35,604 bases of DNA from Kribbella catacumbae DSM 19601 (lineage in GTDB: Bacteria > Actinomycetota > Actinomycetes > Propionibacteriales > Kribbellaceae): contig NZ_AQUZ01000080.1 of assembly GCF_000372465.1 (NCBI RefSeq), positions 1 to 35,604 on the forward strand. The letters run 5' to 3'. The position numbers and the translations under genes were made by a program. The notes under the pieces were generated by a model that ran no database searches, was not told the origin of the DNA, and saw only the letters and a list, made by a program, of their open reading frames with translations. Numbering within the stretch: position 1 is the stretch's first letter; each line of letters opens with the position of its first letter. Shown here one piece after another: positions 7,163 through 16,050 of the stretch.

Positions 7163-10100
7163 GTGAGCATCTTTGTCCGCGTTAAACGTTCAGTAGTCAT
7201 CGCCGGGACATCCCTGGCCTTAGTCGCGGGTGCCCTGGTCACTGCCACCACGGCCGGCCCCGCCAACGCAGAGCCCATCGCAGCCGTCGCAGGCACGTCC
7301 TTGGGCGCAGTGACCGACTTCGCCGCCGACACCGCGCAGTACACGCTCAGTGCGGGTACTGCGAAGGTGCGGGTCGTGTTCCTGAAGGACGACGTGTTCC
7401 GGATCTGGCTGGCGCCGGACGGCACGTTCACCGACCCGGCGAACACCCCACCGACCGACCCGACCGCCCCGGCGTCCAACATCGTCATCAAGAAGGACTA
7501 CCCGAAGCCTGCGACCAGCTGGGCCGACAAGGGCGACTACTACTCGCTGACCAGCGGCAAGATCGAGGTACGGGCCAACAAGTCGCCGCTGCGCTTCTCG
7601 CTCTACCGGGCGAACGGCCAGCAGGTCTGGTCCGAGACGGCACCACTGTCCTGGACCGACAGCTCCGCCAGCCAGTCGCTGAGCCGCGGCGCCACCGAGC
7701 AGTACTTCGGCGGCGGCATGCAGAACGGCCGGTTCTCGCACCGGGACAAGACCATCACGGTCGCCCGCGACTTCAACTGGGAAGACGGCGGCAACCCGAA
7801 CGCCTCGCCGTACTACATGAGCACTGCCGGGTACGGCGTACTGCGGAACACGTTCGCGCCAGGCAGCTACAGCTTCACCGCACCCGTCGTCACCAAGCAC
7901 GACGAGAAGCGGTTCGACGCCTACTACTTCGTCGGCGACCTGAAGACCTCGCTGAATCGCTACACCGAGCTCACCGGCCGGCCGTTCATGCCGCCGATCT
8001 ACGGACTCGAGTACGGCGACTCCGACTGCTACAACCGCGGCCACTACGCCACCGACCCGGACCCCAGCAACGACTGGAAGGTCAACCCGGACAAGGTGAC
8101 CACGCTGGACGCCGTGAAGGTCGCGCAGAAGTTCGTCGACCAGGACATGCCCGGCGGCTGGATGCTGGTCAACGACGACTACGGCTGCGGCTACTCCGCC
8201 AACACCGAGTCGGAGCAGGTCGACGGCACCTGGTGGGGCAAGCGCGACATCCCCGCGCTCAAGCAGACCGGTGACGAGCTGCGCAAGCGGAACATCCAGA
8301 TGGGCCTGTGGACGCAGTCGTCGCTCGACCGCCAGCCGGCCGAGGTCGGCGAGGCCGGAGTGCGCGTACGCAAGCTGGACGTCGCCTGGGTCGGCCCGGG
8401 ATACCGGTACGCGTTGAGCGCCTGCGACACCGCACACGGCGGCATCGAGCAGCACAGCAACGCCCGTGGTTACGCCTGGATGGTCGAGGGCTGGGCCGGC
8501 GCGCAGCGGTGTGCAGTGCAGTGGACCGGCGACCACAGTGGTTCGCTGGACGCGATCAAGTGGCAGATCCCGGCCATCACCGGTTCCGGCAACTCCGGAA
8601 TCGCCTACAGCGCAGGCGATGTCGACGGCATCTTCGGCGGCTCCCCGACCAGCTACACGCGAGACCTGCAGTGGAAGGTGTTCAACCCGGCCTTCATGAC
8701 CATGTCCGGGTGGGCGACACCGGCGTACAAGCAGCCGTGGACCCACGGCGAGCCGTACACCTCGATCAACCGCAAGTACCTCAAGCTGCGCGAGCGTCTG
8801 CTGCCCTACTTCTATTCGTACGCCGCTGAGGCGCACGCGACCGGCGCTCCGCTGAACCGTTCGCTGGTGCTGGAGTACCCGAACGACCCGAAGACCTGGG
8901 ACGACACGACGAAGTACGAATTCCTTGCTGGTAAGGAGTTCCTGGTCGCGCCGATGTTCGGAGCCGACGAGGTGAAGAACGGTATCTACCTGCCCAAGGG
9001 CAACTGGGTCGACTACTGGACCGGCAAGGTCTACCAAGGGCCGACCACGGTCAACGGCTACCACGCGAAGCTCGACACGCTGCCGTTGTTCGTCAAGGCC
9101 GGCGCCGTCGTACCGATGTGGAAGAGCGGCATCAACTCGGCCGCCCAGCAGGGATTCGGCGATCGGCTGACCGTCGACATCTACCCCGAGGGCAAGTCGT
9201 CGTTCAGCCTCTACGAGGACGACCGCGTCACGCGTGACTACAAGCAGGCCAAGTCGGCCACGCAACTGCTCGAGGTGACCGCGCCCGTCGCGGCCCGCGG
9301 CGACATCACCGTCAAGATCGGCGCCAGCAAGGGCTCGTACGCCGGTAAGCCGGGCGCGCGTCCGTACGAGCTGACCGTCCACACCGGCACCGCACCGCGC
9401 GATGTATCGGTGGACAACGTGCTGCTCACCAAGCAGGCCAGCAAGGACGCCTACCTCGCAGCCTCCACCGGCTGGTACTACGAGAACGGCGTCGTCCTCG
9501 TGAAGACCGCATCGATCTCCACCTCACGTGACGCCTCTGTCCGGCTAAGCAGCACTACGTCGGTCGGCGGCGGCAAGACCGTCCTGGAGTCCTTCGGTAC
9601 GCCGGAACTCTCCTCGCCGGCACTGTGGAACGCACCGGGCCAGGCCACCGAACTCACGGCCACCTTCACCAACCCCGGTACGACGACGATGCGCGACGTA
9701 CGACTCGCTCTGGACCTGCCGGCCGGGTGGACGTCGACGGGCACGAGCACCTTCGCCAAGGTCGATCCGGGCAAGACCGTCACCACCAAGCTCGCGGTGA
9801 CACCCGCGGCATCGGTCAAGCCGGCGAGCTTCACGTTGCGACTCGACGCGTCGTACCTGGTGCATGAGGACAGCTATCAGAACAGCACGGTGGCGACAGC
9901 ACAGTTGCCTTACGCATCGTTGTCGCAGGCAGCGACCGTCGTCGGTGTCAGCGACGCATCGAGCTTTGCCAAGGGCAACTTCGATGGCTCAGGCAACAGC
10001 TTCAACGGCGAGGCGCTGGCCGCGGCCGGTTTCACGCCGGGCGCCAAGGTCAGCGTGCAGGGTGCCGACTTCACCTGGCCGACCGGAGTCCCCGGTACGC

Positions 10101-10927
10101 CGAACCTGGTGAAGAACCAGTCCGCACCGATTCTCGTCTCTGGCACCGGGTCGCATCTGGCCTTGCTGGGTGCTGGTGCGAGCCTGAACGCCAAGGGCAG
10201 CGTCACGATCATCTACACCGACGGCACCGAGTCGCAGGCGCCGTTCCAGTTGCCCAACTGGTGTTGCCAGGATCCGGCCACAGGTGGCGCGAAACTCGCC
10301 GTGTCCGTGAAGGGCCGGTATACACAATCCGGATTGGCCAACACCACCACGGACTACCGGGTCTTCTACACCGCTGTACCACTGACGCCGGGCAAGACGG
10401 TGAAGGCGATCAAGCTGCCCGGCGGCGGTCTTGGCTTCTTCGCCGCGACCCTGGCGAACAAGCCGTTGCCACCGGCGCCGACCGGTCAGCCCTGGGTGAG
10501 CGACCTGGAGTGGATCGACTCGACCAACGGCTGGGGCCCGGTCGAACGGGACAAGAGCAACGGCGAAGATGCAGCGGGTGACGGAGCTGCCCTCACGCTC
10601 GACGGCACGCAGTACGCAAAGGGCCTGGGTACTCACGCGCCCTCGTCGGTCACCGTCCGGCTCGGCGGCAACTGCACGGCCTTCACGGCCAAGGTCGGCG
10701 TCGACGACGAGGTGGAGGATCGGGGCAAGGTGAGCTTCAAGGCGCTGGTCGACGGTGTGGCGAAGTACACATCGGATCTGCTCACCGGTTCGTCGCCCAC
10801 GGTGCCGGTCAGCGTCGATACTACGGGCGGGCAACTCCTGACATTGCAGGTCACCGACGCCGGCGACGGCATCACCAGCGACCATGCAGACTGGGCGGAG
10901 GCGCGGCTGACCTGCCAGAACGCCTGA
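7163..10927 (+). CDS. Secreted multidomain GH31 glycoside hydrolase with NEW3 and NPCBM domains
   Basis: A 1254-residue exported alpha-glycan enzyme. The signal peptide ends near residue 36 (GPANA). Then come the N-terminal beta domain (about 40-270, with GGGMQNGRF), a TIM barrel (about 275-600) and GH31 C-terminal beta domains. The likely nucleophile is D406 in KLDVAWVG and the acid/base D457 in WTGDHSG. A NEW3-type module starts near 808 and an NPCBM-type carbohydrate-binding module occupies about 1109-1254, after a module of unknown type at about 905-1100 with a CC pair. Family members act on alpha-glucosides, alpha-xylosides, alpha-galactosides or transfer isomaltosyl groups; specificity cannot be read here. 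GAGG lies 5 nt before the GTG start. Confidence 0.93.
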   Translation: MSIFVRVKRSVVIAGTSLALVAGALVTATTAGPANAEPIAAVAGTSLGAVTDFAADTAQYTLSAGTAKVRVVFLKDDVFRIWLAPDGTFTDPANTPPTDPTAPASNIVIKKDYPKPATSWADKGDYYSLTSGKIEVRANKSPLRFSLYRANGQQVWSETAPLSWTDSSASQSLSRGATEQYFGGGMQNGRFSHRDKTITVARDFNWEDGGNPNASPYYMSTAGYGVLRNTFAPGSYSFTAPVVTKHDEKRFDAYYFVGDLKTSLNRYTELTGRPFMPPIYGLEYGDSDCYNRGHYATDPDPSNDWKVNPDKVTTLDAVKVAQKFVDQDMPGGWMLVNDDYGCGYSANTESEQVDGTWWGKRDIPALKQTGDELRKRNIQMGLWTQSSLDRQPAEVGEAGVRVRKLDVAWVGPGYRYALSACDTAHGGIEQHSNARGYAWMVEGWAGAQRCAVQWTGDHSGSLDAIKWQIPAITGSGNSGIAYSAGDVDGIFGGSPTSYTRDLQWKVFNPAFMTMSGWATPAYKQPWTHGEPYTSINRKYLKLRERLLPYFYSYAAEAHATGAPLNRSLVLEYPNDPKTWDDTTKYEFLAGKEFLVAPMFGADEVKNGIYLPKGNWVDYWTGKVYQGPTTVNGYHAKLDTLPLFVKAGAVVPMWKSGINSAAQQGFGDRLTVDIYPEGKSSFSLYEDDRVTRDYKQAKSATQLLEVTAPVAARGDITVKIGASKGSYAGKPGARPYELTVHTGTAPRDVSVDNVLLTKQASKDAYLAASTGWYYENGVVLVKTASISTSRDASVRLSSTTSVGGGKTVLESFGTPELSSPALWNAPGQATELTATFTNPGTTTMRDVRLALDLPAGWTSTGTSTFAKVDPGKTVTTKLAVTPAASVKPASFTLRLDASYLVHEDSYQNSTVATAQLPYASLSQAATVVGVSDASSFAKGNFDGSGNSFNGEALAAAGFTPGAKVSVQGADFTWPTGVPGTPNLVKNQSAPILVSGTGSHLALLGAGASLNAKGSVTIIYTDGTESQAPFQLPNWCCQDPATGGAKLAVSVKGRYTQSGLANTTTDYRVFYTAVPLTPGKTVKAIKLPGGGLGFFAATLANKPLPPAPTGQPWVSDLEWIDSTNGWGPVERDKSNGEDAAGDGAALTLDGTQYAKGLGTHAPSSVTVRLGGNCTAFTAKVGVDDEVEDRGKVSFKALVDGVAKYTSDLLTGSSPTVPVSVDTTGGQLLTLQVTDAGDGITSDHADWAEARLTCQNA

Positions 10928-10929
10928 CC

Positions 10930-10949
10930 ATCGGCCTGTTTCGGCCGAT
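10930..10949 (+). terminator. Hairpin directly after the GH31 gene
   Basis: ATCGGCC and GGCCGAT form a perfect 7-bp stem around TGTTTC, two bases after the stop codon. There is no U-tract, so termination strength is uncertain. Confidence 0.5.
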
Positions 10950-10995
10950 CCGGGTCAGCACAACCGACTTTCGGCTGGACTTTCCCTGAGGTACC

Positions 10996-11045
10996 CCGGA
11001 ACCCACCTGATCGCCGTCCCAGGGGACGGTACAGGTGGGTTCCGG
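10996..11045 (+). terminator. Long two-stage hairpin between GH31 and P450
   Basis: A perfect 14-bp outer stem (10996-11009 with 11032-11045) encloses a second 7-bp stem (11014-11020 with 11023-11029). It lacks a run of T after it, so it may be a U-tract-free terminator or part of an RNA leader or small RNA. Confidence 0.55.
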
Positions 11046-11095
11046 TGGTATCGGGGCCCTCGTCCATGACAAGGTCTGACCTTGGCGACGCGTTG

Positions 11096-11136
11096 CAGCA
11101 CCATGGCCCCCTCCCATGGTGGTGCTGGAGCCACCA
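11096..11136 (+). promoter_or_regulatory. Mutually exclusive hairpins in the P450 leader
   Basis: CACCATGG (11099-11106) can pair with CCATGGTG (11114-11121), extended by CAG/CTG across a 3-nt bulge. Alternatively TGGTGG (11117-11122) can pair with CCACCA (11131-11136). Both use 11117-11121, so only one can form. A third small stem, CAAGGT/ACCTTG with a 3-base loop, precedes them near 11070-11084. The pattern resembles an attenuator or riboswitch-like leader, about 100 bases before the P450 start. Function is inferred. Confidence 0.35.
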
Positions 11137-11231
11137 CAGAAGTAGTGCCAACACCATCAGATCTGGTCCTCGCCACGGCTAGCTTCGGGGAAGACGAAAG
11201 CCGTCGGGGGCAGCAGTTTCAGAGAGGGCGC

Positions 11232-12542
11232 GTGGGAGTCATGGTTGCGACATACCTGAAGAGATGGGTCGGCAGCCGGGTCATGAGCAGGACCACCCGC
11301 AAGGGTGGTCTGAACCTGTCGAAGATGCGGGTGTTCCCGCGTCAGGTCTCGATGCCGTTGCGTCGCGACGGACTCGACCCGGTCCCGGAGCTCGGCGCGA
11401 TCCGCGAGGTCGAACCGGTGCACAAGCTGGCCAACCTGTTCGGGCTCAACGTCTGGATGGTCACCGGTCATGCCGAGTCCAAGGCGGTGCTCGCCGACAC
11501 CACGAACTTCAGCAACGACATCCGGCCGATGATCGGCTCGGACCCGGACAAGCCGTCCGAGGGCATCGGCGGGCTCGGGTTCACCGATCCGCCCGACCAC
11601 ACCCGGCTGCGCAAGTTGCTCACGCCCGAGTTCACCAAGCGCCGGCTGGCCCGGCTGGAGCCGATGATCGAGAAGATCGTCAACGACCAGCTGGACCTGA
11701 TGGAGCTCAAGGGCCCGGTCGTCGACATCGTCACCGACTTCGCCTTCAACGTGCCGTTCCTGCTGATCTCCGACCTGCTCGGCATCGAGGAGTCCGACCG
11801 CGACCGGTTCCGCGCCCTCGGCCCGGCCCGGTTCGACCTGTCCGGCGGCGGCATCGGCGTCTTCGGCTCGGCGAGCGAGTCGCGGGAGTTCCTCTTCGAG
11901 ATCGTCGGCAAGCAGCGCAGCAACCCCGGCGACGGCCTGATCGGCTCGATCATCCGCGAGCAAGGCGACGAGATCGACGACATCGAGCTCGGTGGGCTCG
12001 CTGACGGCGTCTTCCTCGGCGGCTACGAAACCTCCGCCAGCATGCTCGCCCTAGGCACCCTGGTACTGCTCCGCGACCCGGAGATCTACGCCCGCCTCCG
12101 CACCGAGCCCGAGTCGGTGGACGCGATCGTCGAGGAACTGCTGCGCTATCTGACCGTCGTCCAGGTGGCCTTCCCACGCTTCGCCCGGCACGACCAGGAA
12201 CTGTTCGGCCAACAGGTGAAGAAGGGCGACCTGGTCGCCGTCTCCCTGTCCGGCGCCGACCGCGACAAATCCGTCTTCGGCGACGACGCAGAAGACTTCT
12301 GGCCCCGCCGAGCCCCCGCCGCCCACCTAGCCTTCGGCCACGGCATGCACCGCTGCGTAGGTGCCGAACTGGCTCGGATGGAACTCCGAGCAGCCTTCAG
12401 CGCCCTGGCCAACCGCTTCCCGGACCTGTCTCTAGCAGTCTCCGAAGACCAACTACGCTTCCGCGACTTCTCCATCGTGTACGGCGTCGAGTCCCTCCCG
12501 GTACAACTCCGCGCAGCCAACGAGCAGCAGGCCGCCGGCTAG
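11232..12542 (+). CDS. Cytochrome P450
   Basis: A 436-residue soluble bacterial P450. The heme-ligand motif is FGHGMHRCVGAEL with the axial Cys at about 375. The ExxR pair is E302/R305 in EELLR, and the I-helix oxygen-activation motif is GGYETS with the acid-alcohol pair E266/T267 (Gly replaces the usual Ala). GTG 11232 is chosen because AGAGAGG lies at good spacing; ATG 11241 is possible. The frame is open up to 11082 but that stretch holds the leader hairpins. No ferredoxin or reductase gene is adjacent, so redox partners must come from elsewhere. Codon use changes in the last third (more C-ending and CTA/GTA codons). The substrate is unknown. Confidence 0.93.
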   Translation: MGVMVATYLKRWVGSRVMSRTTRKGGLNLSKMRVFPRQVSMPLRRDGLDPVPELGAIREVEPVHKLANLFGLNVWMVTGHAESKAVLADTTNFSNDIRPMIGSDPDKPSEGIGGLGFTDPPDHTRLRKLLTPEFTKRRLARLEPMIEKIVNDQLDLMELKGPVVDIVTDFAFNVPFLLISDLLGIEESDRDRFRALGPARFDLSGGGIGVFGSASESREFLFEIVGKQRSNPGDGLIGSIIREQGDEIDDIELGGLADGVFLGGYETSASMLALGTLVLLRDPEIYARLRTEPESVDAIVEELLRYLTVVQVAFPRFARHDQELFGQQVKKGDLVAVSLSGADRDKSVFGDDAEDFWPRRAPAAHLAFGHGMHRCVGAELARMELRAAFSALANRFPDLSLAVSEDQLRFRDFSIVYGVESLPVQLRAANEQQAAG

Positions 12543-12884
12543 CCCCCACGCTGGCCACCCACACGCGCTCCTCCGTCGCCCACCCGCGCCCTGCTCCCAA
12601 CCACCCTGATCGCCGGCTCGTCCGTCACCCGCACAACGCCGAACGCGGTACTCCACCCCTGCTCACGGGGTTCACCCCCTGCCAGACCAACACGCGAACC
12701 CCCGTACGAGGGGTCAAGCCCACTCATCGTCAGCTCCGGTGCTCTCGGGCAGCGGTGACGGAGGAGGGCCCGGAGGTGTCGGCGTGGGGTGTCGCACAGG
12801 GCTGGGCAGTGACAGCGGACTTTCGCGCCGCCACAATGGGCGGTCTCACGTGAACAGTTGGTGACCAAAAGGGGAGGGCGGGCG
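12543..12884. other. Intergenic region between P450 and the first diguanylate cyclase
   Basis: About 340 bases with no supported gene. A small hairpin ACCCC/GGGGT near 12690-12710 may end P450 transcription. The promoter of the cyclase should lie near the right end, but no clear -35/-10 pair stands out. Confidence 0.5.
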
Positions 12885-14438
12885 ATGGAGGCGGGGCGGT
12901 TGTCCGCGCGGATTGCGGCGGCGATGACGCTGGCGCAGTCGGGTGGGCATGTGGTCGCGGCTGCTCAGATCGATGCCATCCGCACCGAACTCGGCGGGGT
13001 GCCGAGCTACGAGTTGGCCGCGGCGGAGTACGTGCGCGGAGTGACCGCTCACCATGCCAGCGACGCCGACGAAGCCCTTGCAGCAGTGGATGAATGCCTC
13101 GCCGTCGCCCGCGCGATCGACGAGCCGGGCTGGGAGGCGAACGCACTCCCCATCCGGATCATCAACCTGGCCCGCAGCGGACGCGGTGGCGACACCATCA
13201 ACGATCTGGTTGCCGCCGAGCACGCGCTGACCCGCACCAGCGACCCAGGACTTCGCGGCTGGGCTCATACCGGCCTCGGTTACGCGTACGACGTGCTTCG
13301 GCTGTTCGAGCTCTGCATCCCGCACTACGAGATTGCCACCGGCATCGAAGCCGACGTTCTCGAGCTGGCCGAGGCGCCCGCGATCGACCGGCTCAATCTC
13401 GCTGAAACCTATCTGCGCTGGGCGCATGAACTCGAGCGGCTCGGCGACCCGTCGTACCGGCCGGAGATCGACGAGCGGCTCGCCTCTGCGGCGTACTGGG
13501 CGCGCGAGGCGGAGAAGGTGATGGTCGCCGACAAAAGCCAGGAGTACTGGCGGTTGAGCGCGCGCATCTGGCTTGCCGCGGCCGCGACCGCCGAGGATCC
13601 AGCTCAAGCCGTCGAAGAGCTGGAGGAGTGCCGCGACGAGATCCGCAAGCTCGGCGAGACCGAGCGGCTGGCGATCGCCGGCGCCTACCTGGCAAGGGCT
13701 TTCGGCGCGCAGGGCAAATGGGACGACGCCCGCGCGGCCGCCGATCGCGCCATCGACGACCTGATCCCGTTGACCGATCCGTCCACCCAGGTCCTGGTGC
13801 TGCAGACGAGATCGGAGCTGGCCGCGCAGACCGGCGAACCCGGCGCCGCGGCCGCACTCGGCTATGCGCGTTCGGTGGCCCGCGGTTGGTGGAAGGAACG
13901 TCAGCGCGCGCTGAACGCAGTACGGCATGCCCTTGTGGCGCATGACCTCTCGGCACGCCATGATGCCGAATGGCATGCCGCGCGGCAGGACGCGTTGACG
14001 GGGATCGGCAACCGCCGGGCGATGGACGAGCGGCTGACGGCGGCCAGGGACTCCCAGCGCGCGGTGACCTTGCTGGCCATCGATGTAGACGATCTGAAAG
14101 TCGTGAACGACACCTTCGGGCATGCCCGTGGAGACGAATTGCTGCAACTTGTGGCAAACCTGCTGGTAGAACAGGCACGTGCCACCGATGCCGTGATTCG
14201 ATCGGGAGGAGACGAGTTCTTCGTGGTGCTGGACCAGCCGGACGCCAAGGGTGGCGCACAGCTGGCCGAGCGGATCCGGGCCGCGGTCGCCCTGGTGGCG
14301 GCGACGACGGCCAAACCGTGGCTCAGCAGGCTGGGCCTGAGCATCGGGTACGCCGCGACCGCGGAAGGTGTGCCGGTGGAGCTGCTGATTCCGATGGCGG
14401 ACAGCCGGCTGTACGAGGACAAGCGCCGCGCCAGGTGA
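12885..14438 (+). CDS. TPR-like/GGDEF diguanylate cyclase (copy 1)
   Basis: A 517-residue cytosolic protein. The first 340 or so residues are all-helical with repeated Ala-rich helix pairs typical of TPR sensors; no membrane segment is seen. The C-terminal GGDEF domain starts with DALTGIGNRRAMDER and has an intact GGDEF at 441-445, so it should convert two GTP to cyclic di-GMP. RATD lies exactly where the RxxD inhibitory site belongs, so product feedback is expected. The ATG at 12885 follows GGGAGGG at good spacing; an in-frame TTG at 12858 has no such site. The next gene is a full-length paralogue with the same layout, 46 bases downstream, so this is a tandem duplication likely co-transcribed. 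No EAL or HD-GYP domain is nearby. Confidence 0.92.
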   Translation: MEAGRLSARIAAAMTLAQSGGHVVAAAQIDAIRTELGGVPSYELAAAEYVRGVTAHHASDADEALAAVDECLAVARAIDEPGWEANALPIRIINLARSGRGGDTINDLVAAEHALTRTSDPGLRGWAHTGLGYAYDVLRLFELCIPHYEIATGIEADVLELAEAPAIDRLNLAETYLRWAHELERLGDPSYRPEIDERLASAAYWAREAEKVMVADKSQEYWRLSARIWLAAAATAEDPAQAVEELEECRDEIRKLGETERLAIAGAYLARAFGAQGKWDDARAAADRAIDDLIPLTDPSTQVLVLQTRSELAAQTGEPGAAAALGYARSVARGWWKERQRALNAVRHALVAHDLSARHDAEWHAARQDALTGIGNRRAMDERLTAARDSQRAVTLLAIDVDDLKVVNDTFGHARGDELLQLVANLLVEQARATDAVIRSGGDEFFVVLDQPDAKGGAQLAERIRAAVALVAATTAKPWLSRLGLSIGYAATAEGVPVELLIPMADSRLYEDKRRAR

Positions 14439-14484
14439 GCCAGTGCTCACGGGACACTAAGCGGAGCAGGACGGGGGAGATCGG

Positions 14485-16050
14485 GTGCGCGAGACTTCGG
14501 GGGTGACCGCGCGGATCGCGACAGCGATGACGCGGGCCCAATCGGGCAACCCGGCCGGAGCGACGACCGACCTCCGGCTGCTGCTCGCCGAGCTCGGCCC
14601 GGAGCCGTCCAGCGAACGCGCCGCCGCGGAGTACGTCCGGGCGGTCGCCGCCCATCACGCCGCCGATGCCGAAGCGGCCCTGGACGCCGTCGACGGCTGT
14701 ATCCGGGTGTCCCGCGCGATCGAGGAGCCGGGCTGGGAGGCGAACGCGCTCGCGGTCCGGATCGTCACGCTGATCCGTACCGGCGAAGGCGGCGACTCGG
14801 TCGCCGACCTGGTCGCCGCGGAGAACGCGCTGGCCCACACCAGAGACCCGGGGCTCGCGAGCTGGGCGCACACCGGGCTGGGTTACGCCTATGACCTGCT
14901 GCGACTCTTCGAGCTGTGCATCCCGCATTTCGAGTTCGCCGCGGCGGCCGGCGTGGACCCGCTCGGGCTGCCCGAGTCACCCGCGATCAACCGGCTGAAC
15001 CTGGCCGAGTCCAACCTGCGCTGGGCGCACGAGATGGAACGACTCGGCGACCCGGCGTACGACGACGAGATCCTGCGCCGTCGCCAGGAAGCCAAGCGCT
15101 GGGCGGCCGAGGCGAACGAGGTGATCGTCCGCGCGAACCTGATCGGCTACTGGCCGATGACCGGCCGGATGTGGCTCGCGGCCAGCGATTTCGACGCCAA
15201 CCCCGCCGAGGCCGCGGTCATTCTGAAGGACTGCCGCGACCAGCTGGTCAAGGTAGGCAGGCTCGAACTGGCCGCGATCGCCGGCGCCTACCTGGCCAAG
15301 GCCTATGCGTCGCTCGGCCGGATCGACGACGCGATGGAGGCCGCCGAGCGATCTGCGACCGACTTGCCGCCGACCTCCGATCCGCCCGTCGAGGCGCTGG
15401 TCCGGCACACCGCAGTACGGATCGTCGCGGAGTCCGGCGACGCCGGTGCAGCCTCCGGACTGCAGTATGCGCGAGCGATCACGCGTGGCTGGTGGGCCGA
15501 GCGATTGCGCGGCCTGTACGCCGTACGGAGTGCCCTGGCGACCCACGACCTCTCGATCCGGCATGACGCCGAGTGGCGGGCCGCGCGGGAGGATCCGCTG
15601 ACCGGTGTCGGCAACCGCCGGGCGTTGGACGAGCGGATGAGCGCGGCCCTCGAGTCGGGCCGGTCGATCGCCGTACTCGCGATCGACGTCGACAACCTGA
15701 AGGTGGTCAACGACAGTCACGGCCATGCCTGCGGTGACGAGGTACTGCGACGCGTCGCCCAGCTGCTGACCGAGCAGTGCCGCGCCGATGACGTCGTCGC
15801 GCGCGCAGGTGGCGACGAGTTCGTCGTCGTTCTGGACAACCCCGACGAGCGCGGCGCCGGTGAGCTCGTCGAGCGCATCAAGGCGGCGGCGGAGCAAGTC
15901 GCGCGGGGTGCGCTCGAGCCGTGGTTCGCCATGCTGCGGCTGAGCATCGGTCACGCCAGCAGCACGGACGGCACTCCGGTCAGTGAGCTGCTGACCGCCG
16001 CCGACAGCCGCATGTACCAGGAGAAGCGCCGCCGCCGGGCGGGCACCTAG
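14485..16050 (+). CDS. TPR-like/GGDEF diguanylate cyclase (copy 2)
   Basis: A 521-residue paralogue of the preceding gene, collinear over its whole length, with shared blocks such as EPGWEANAL, WAHTGLGYAYD and GNRRA in the same order. The helical TPR-like sensor half is followed by a GGDEF domain (DPLTGVGNRRALDER onward) with intact GGDEF at 442-446 and an RADD I-site. The GTG start has GGGGGAGA 5 nt upstream. Both copies retain catalytic and inhibitory residues, so neither looks like a decayed duplicate; their sensor halves differ more than their GGDEF halves, which suggests different inputs. The stop TAG lies in a CTAG shared with the stop of the convergent methyltransferase. Confidence 0.92.
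   Translation: MRETSGVTARIATAMTRAQSGNPAGATTDLRLLLAELGPEPSSERAAAEYVRAVAAHHAADAEAALDAVDGCIRVSRAIEEPGWEANALAVRIVTLIRTGEGGDSVADLVAAENALAHTRDPGLASWAHTGLGYAYDLLRLFELCIPHFEFAAAAGVDPLGLPESPAINRLNLAESNLRWAHEMERLGDPAYDDEILRRRQEAKRWAAEANEVIVRANLIGYWPMTGRMWLAASDFDANPAEAAVILKDCRDQLVKVGRLELAAIAGAYLAKAYASLGRIDDAMEAAERSATDLPPTSDPPVEALVRHTAVRIVAESGDAGAASGLQYARAITRGWWAERLRGLYAVRSALATHDLSIRHDAEWRAAREDPLTGVGNRRALDERMSAALESGRSIAVLAIDVDNLKVVNDSHGHACGDEVLRRVAQLLTEQCRADDVVARAGGDEFVVVLDNPDERGAGELVERIKAAAEQVARGALEPWFAMLRLSIGHASSTDGTPVSELLTAADSRMYQEKRRRRAGT

Noticed and set aside
11082..11231. Longer P450 start at 11082
   Set aside because: The added residues would be encoded by the leader hairpins and have no ribosome binding site; GTG 11232 has one.
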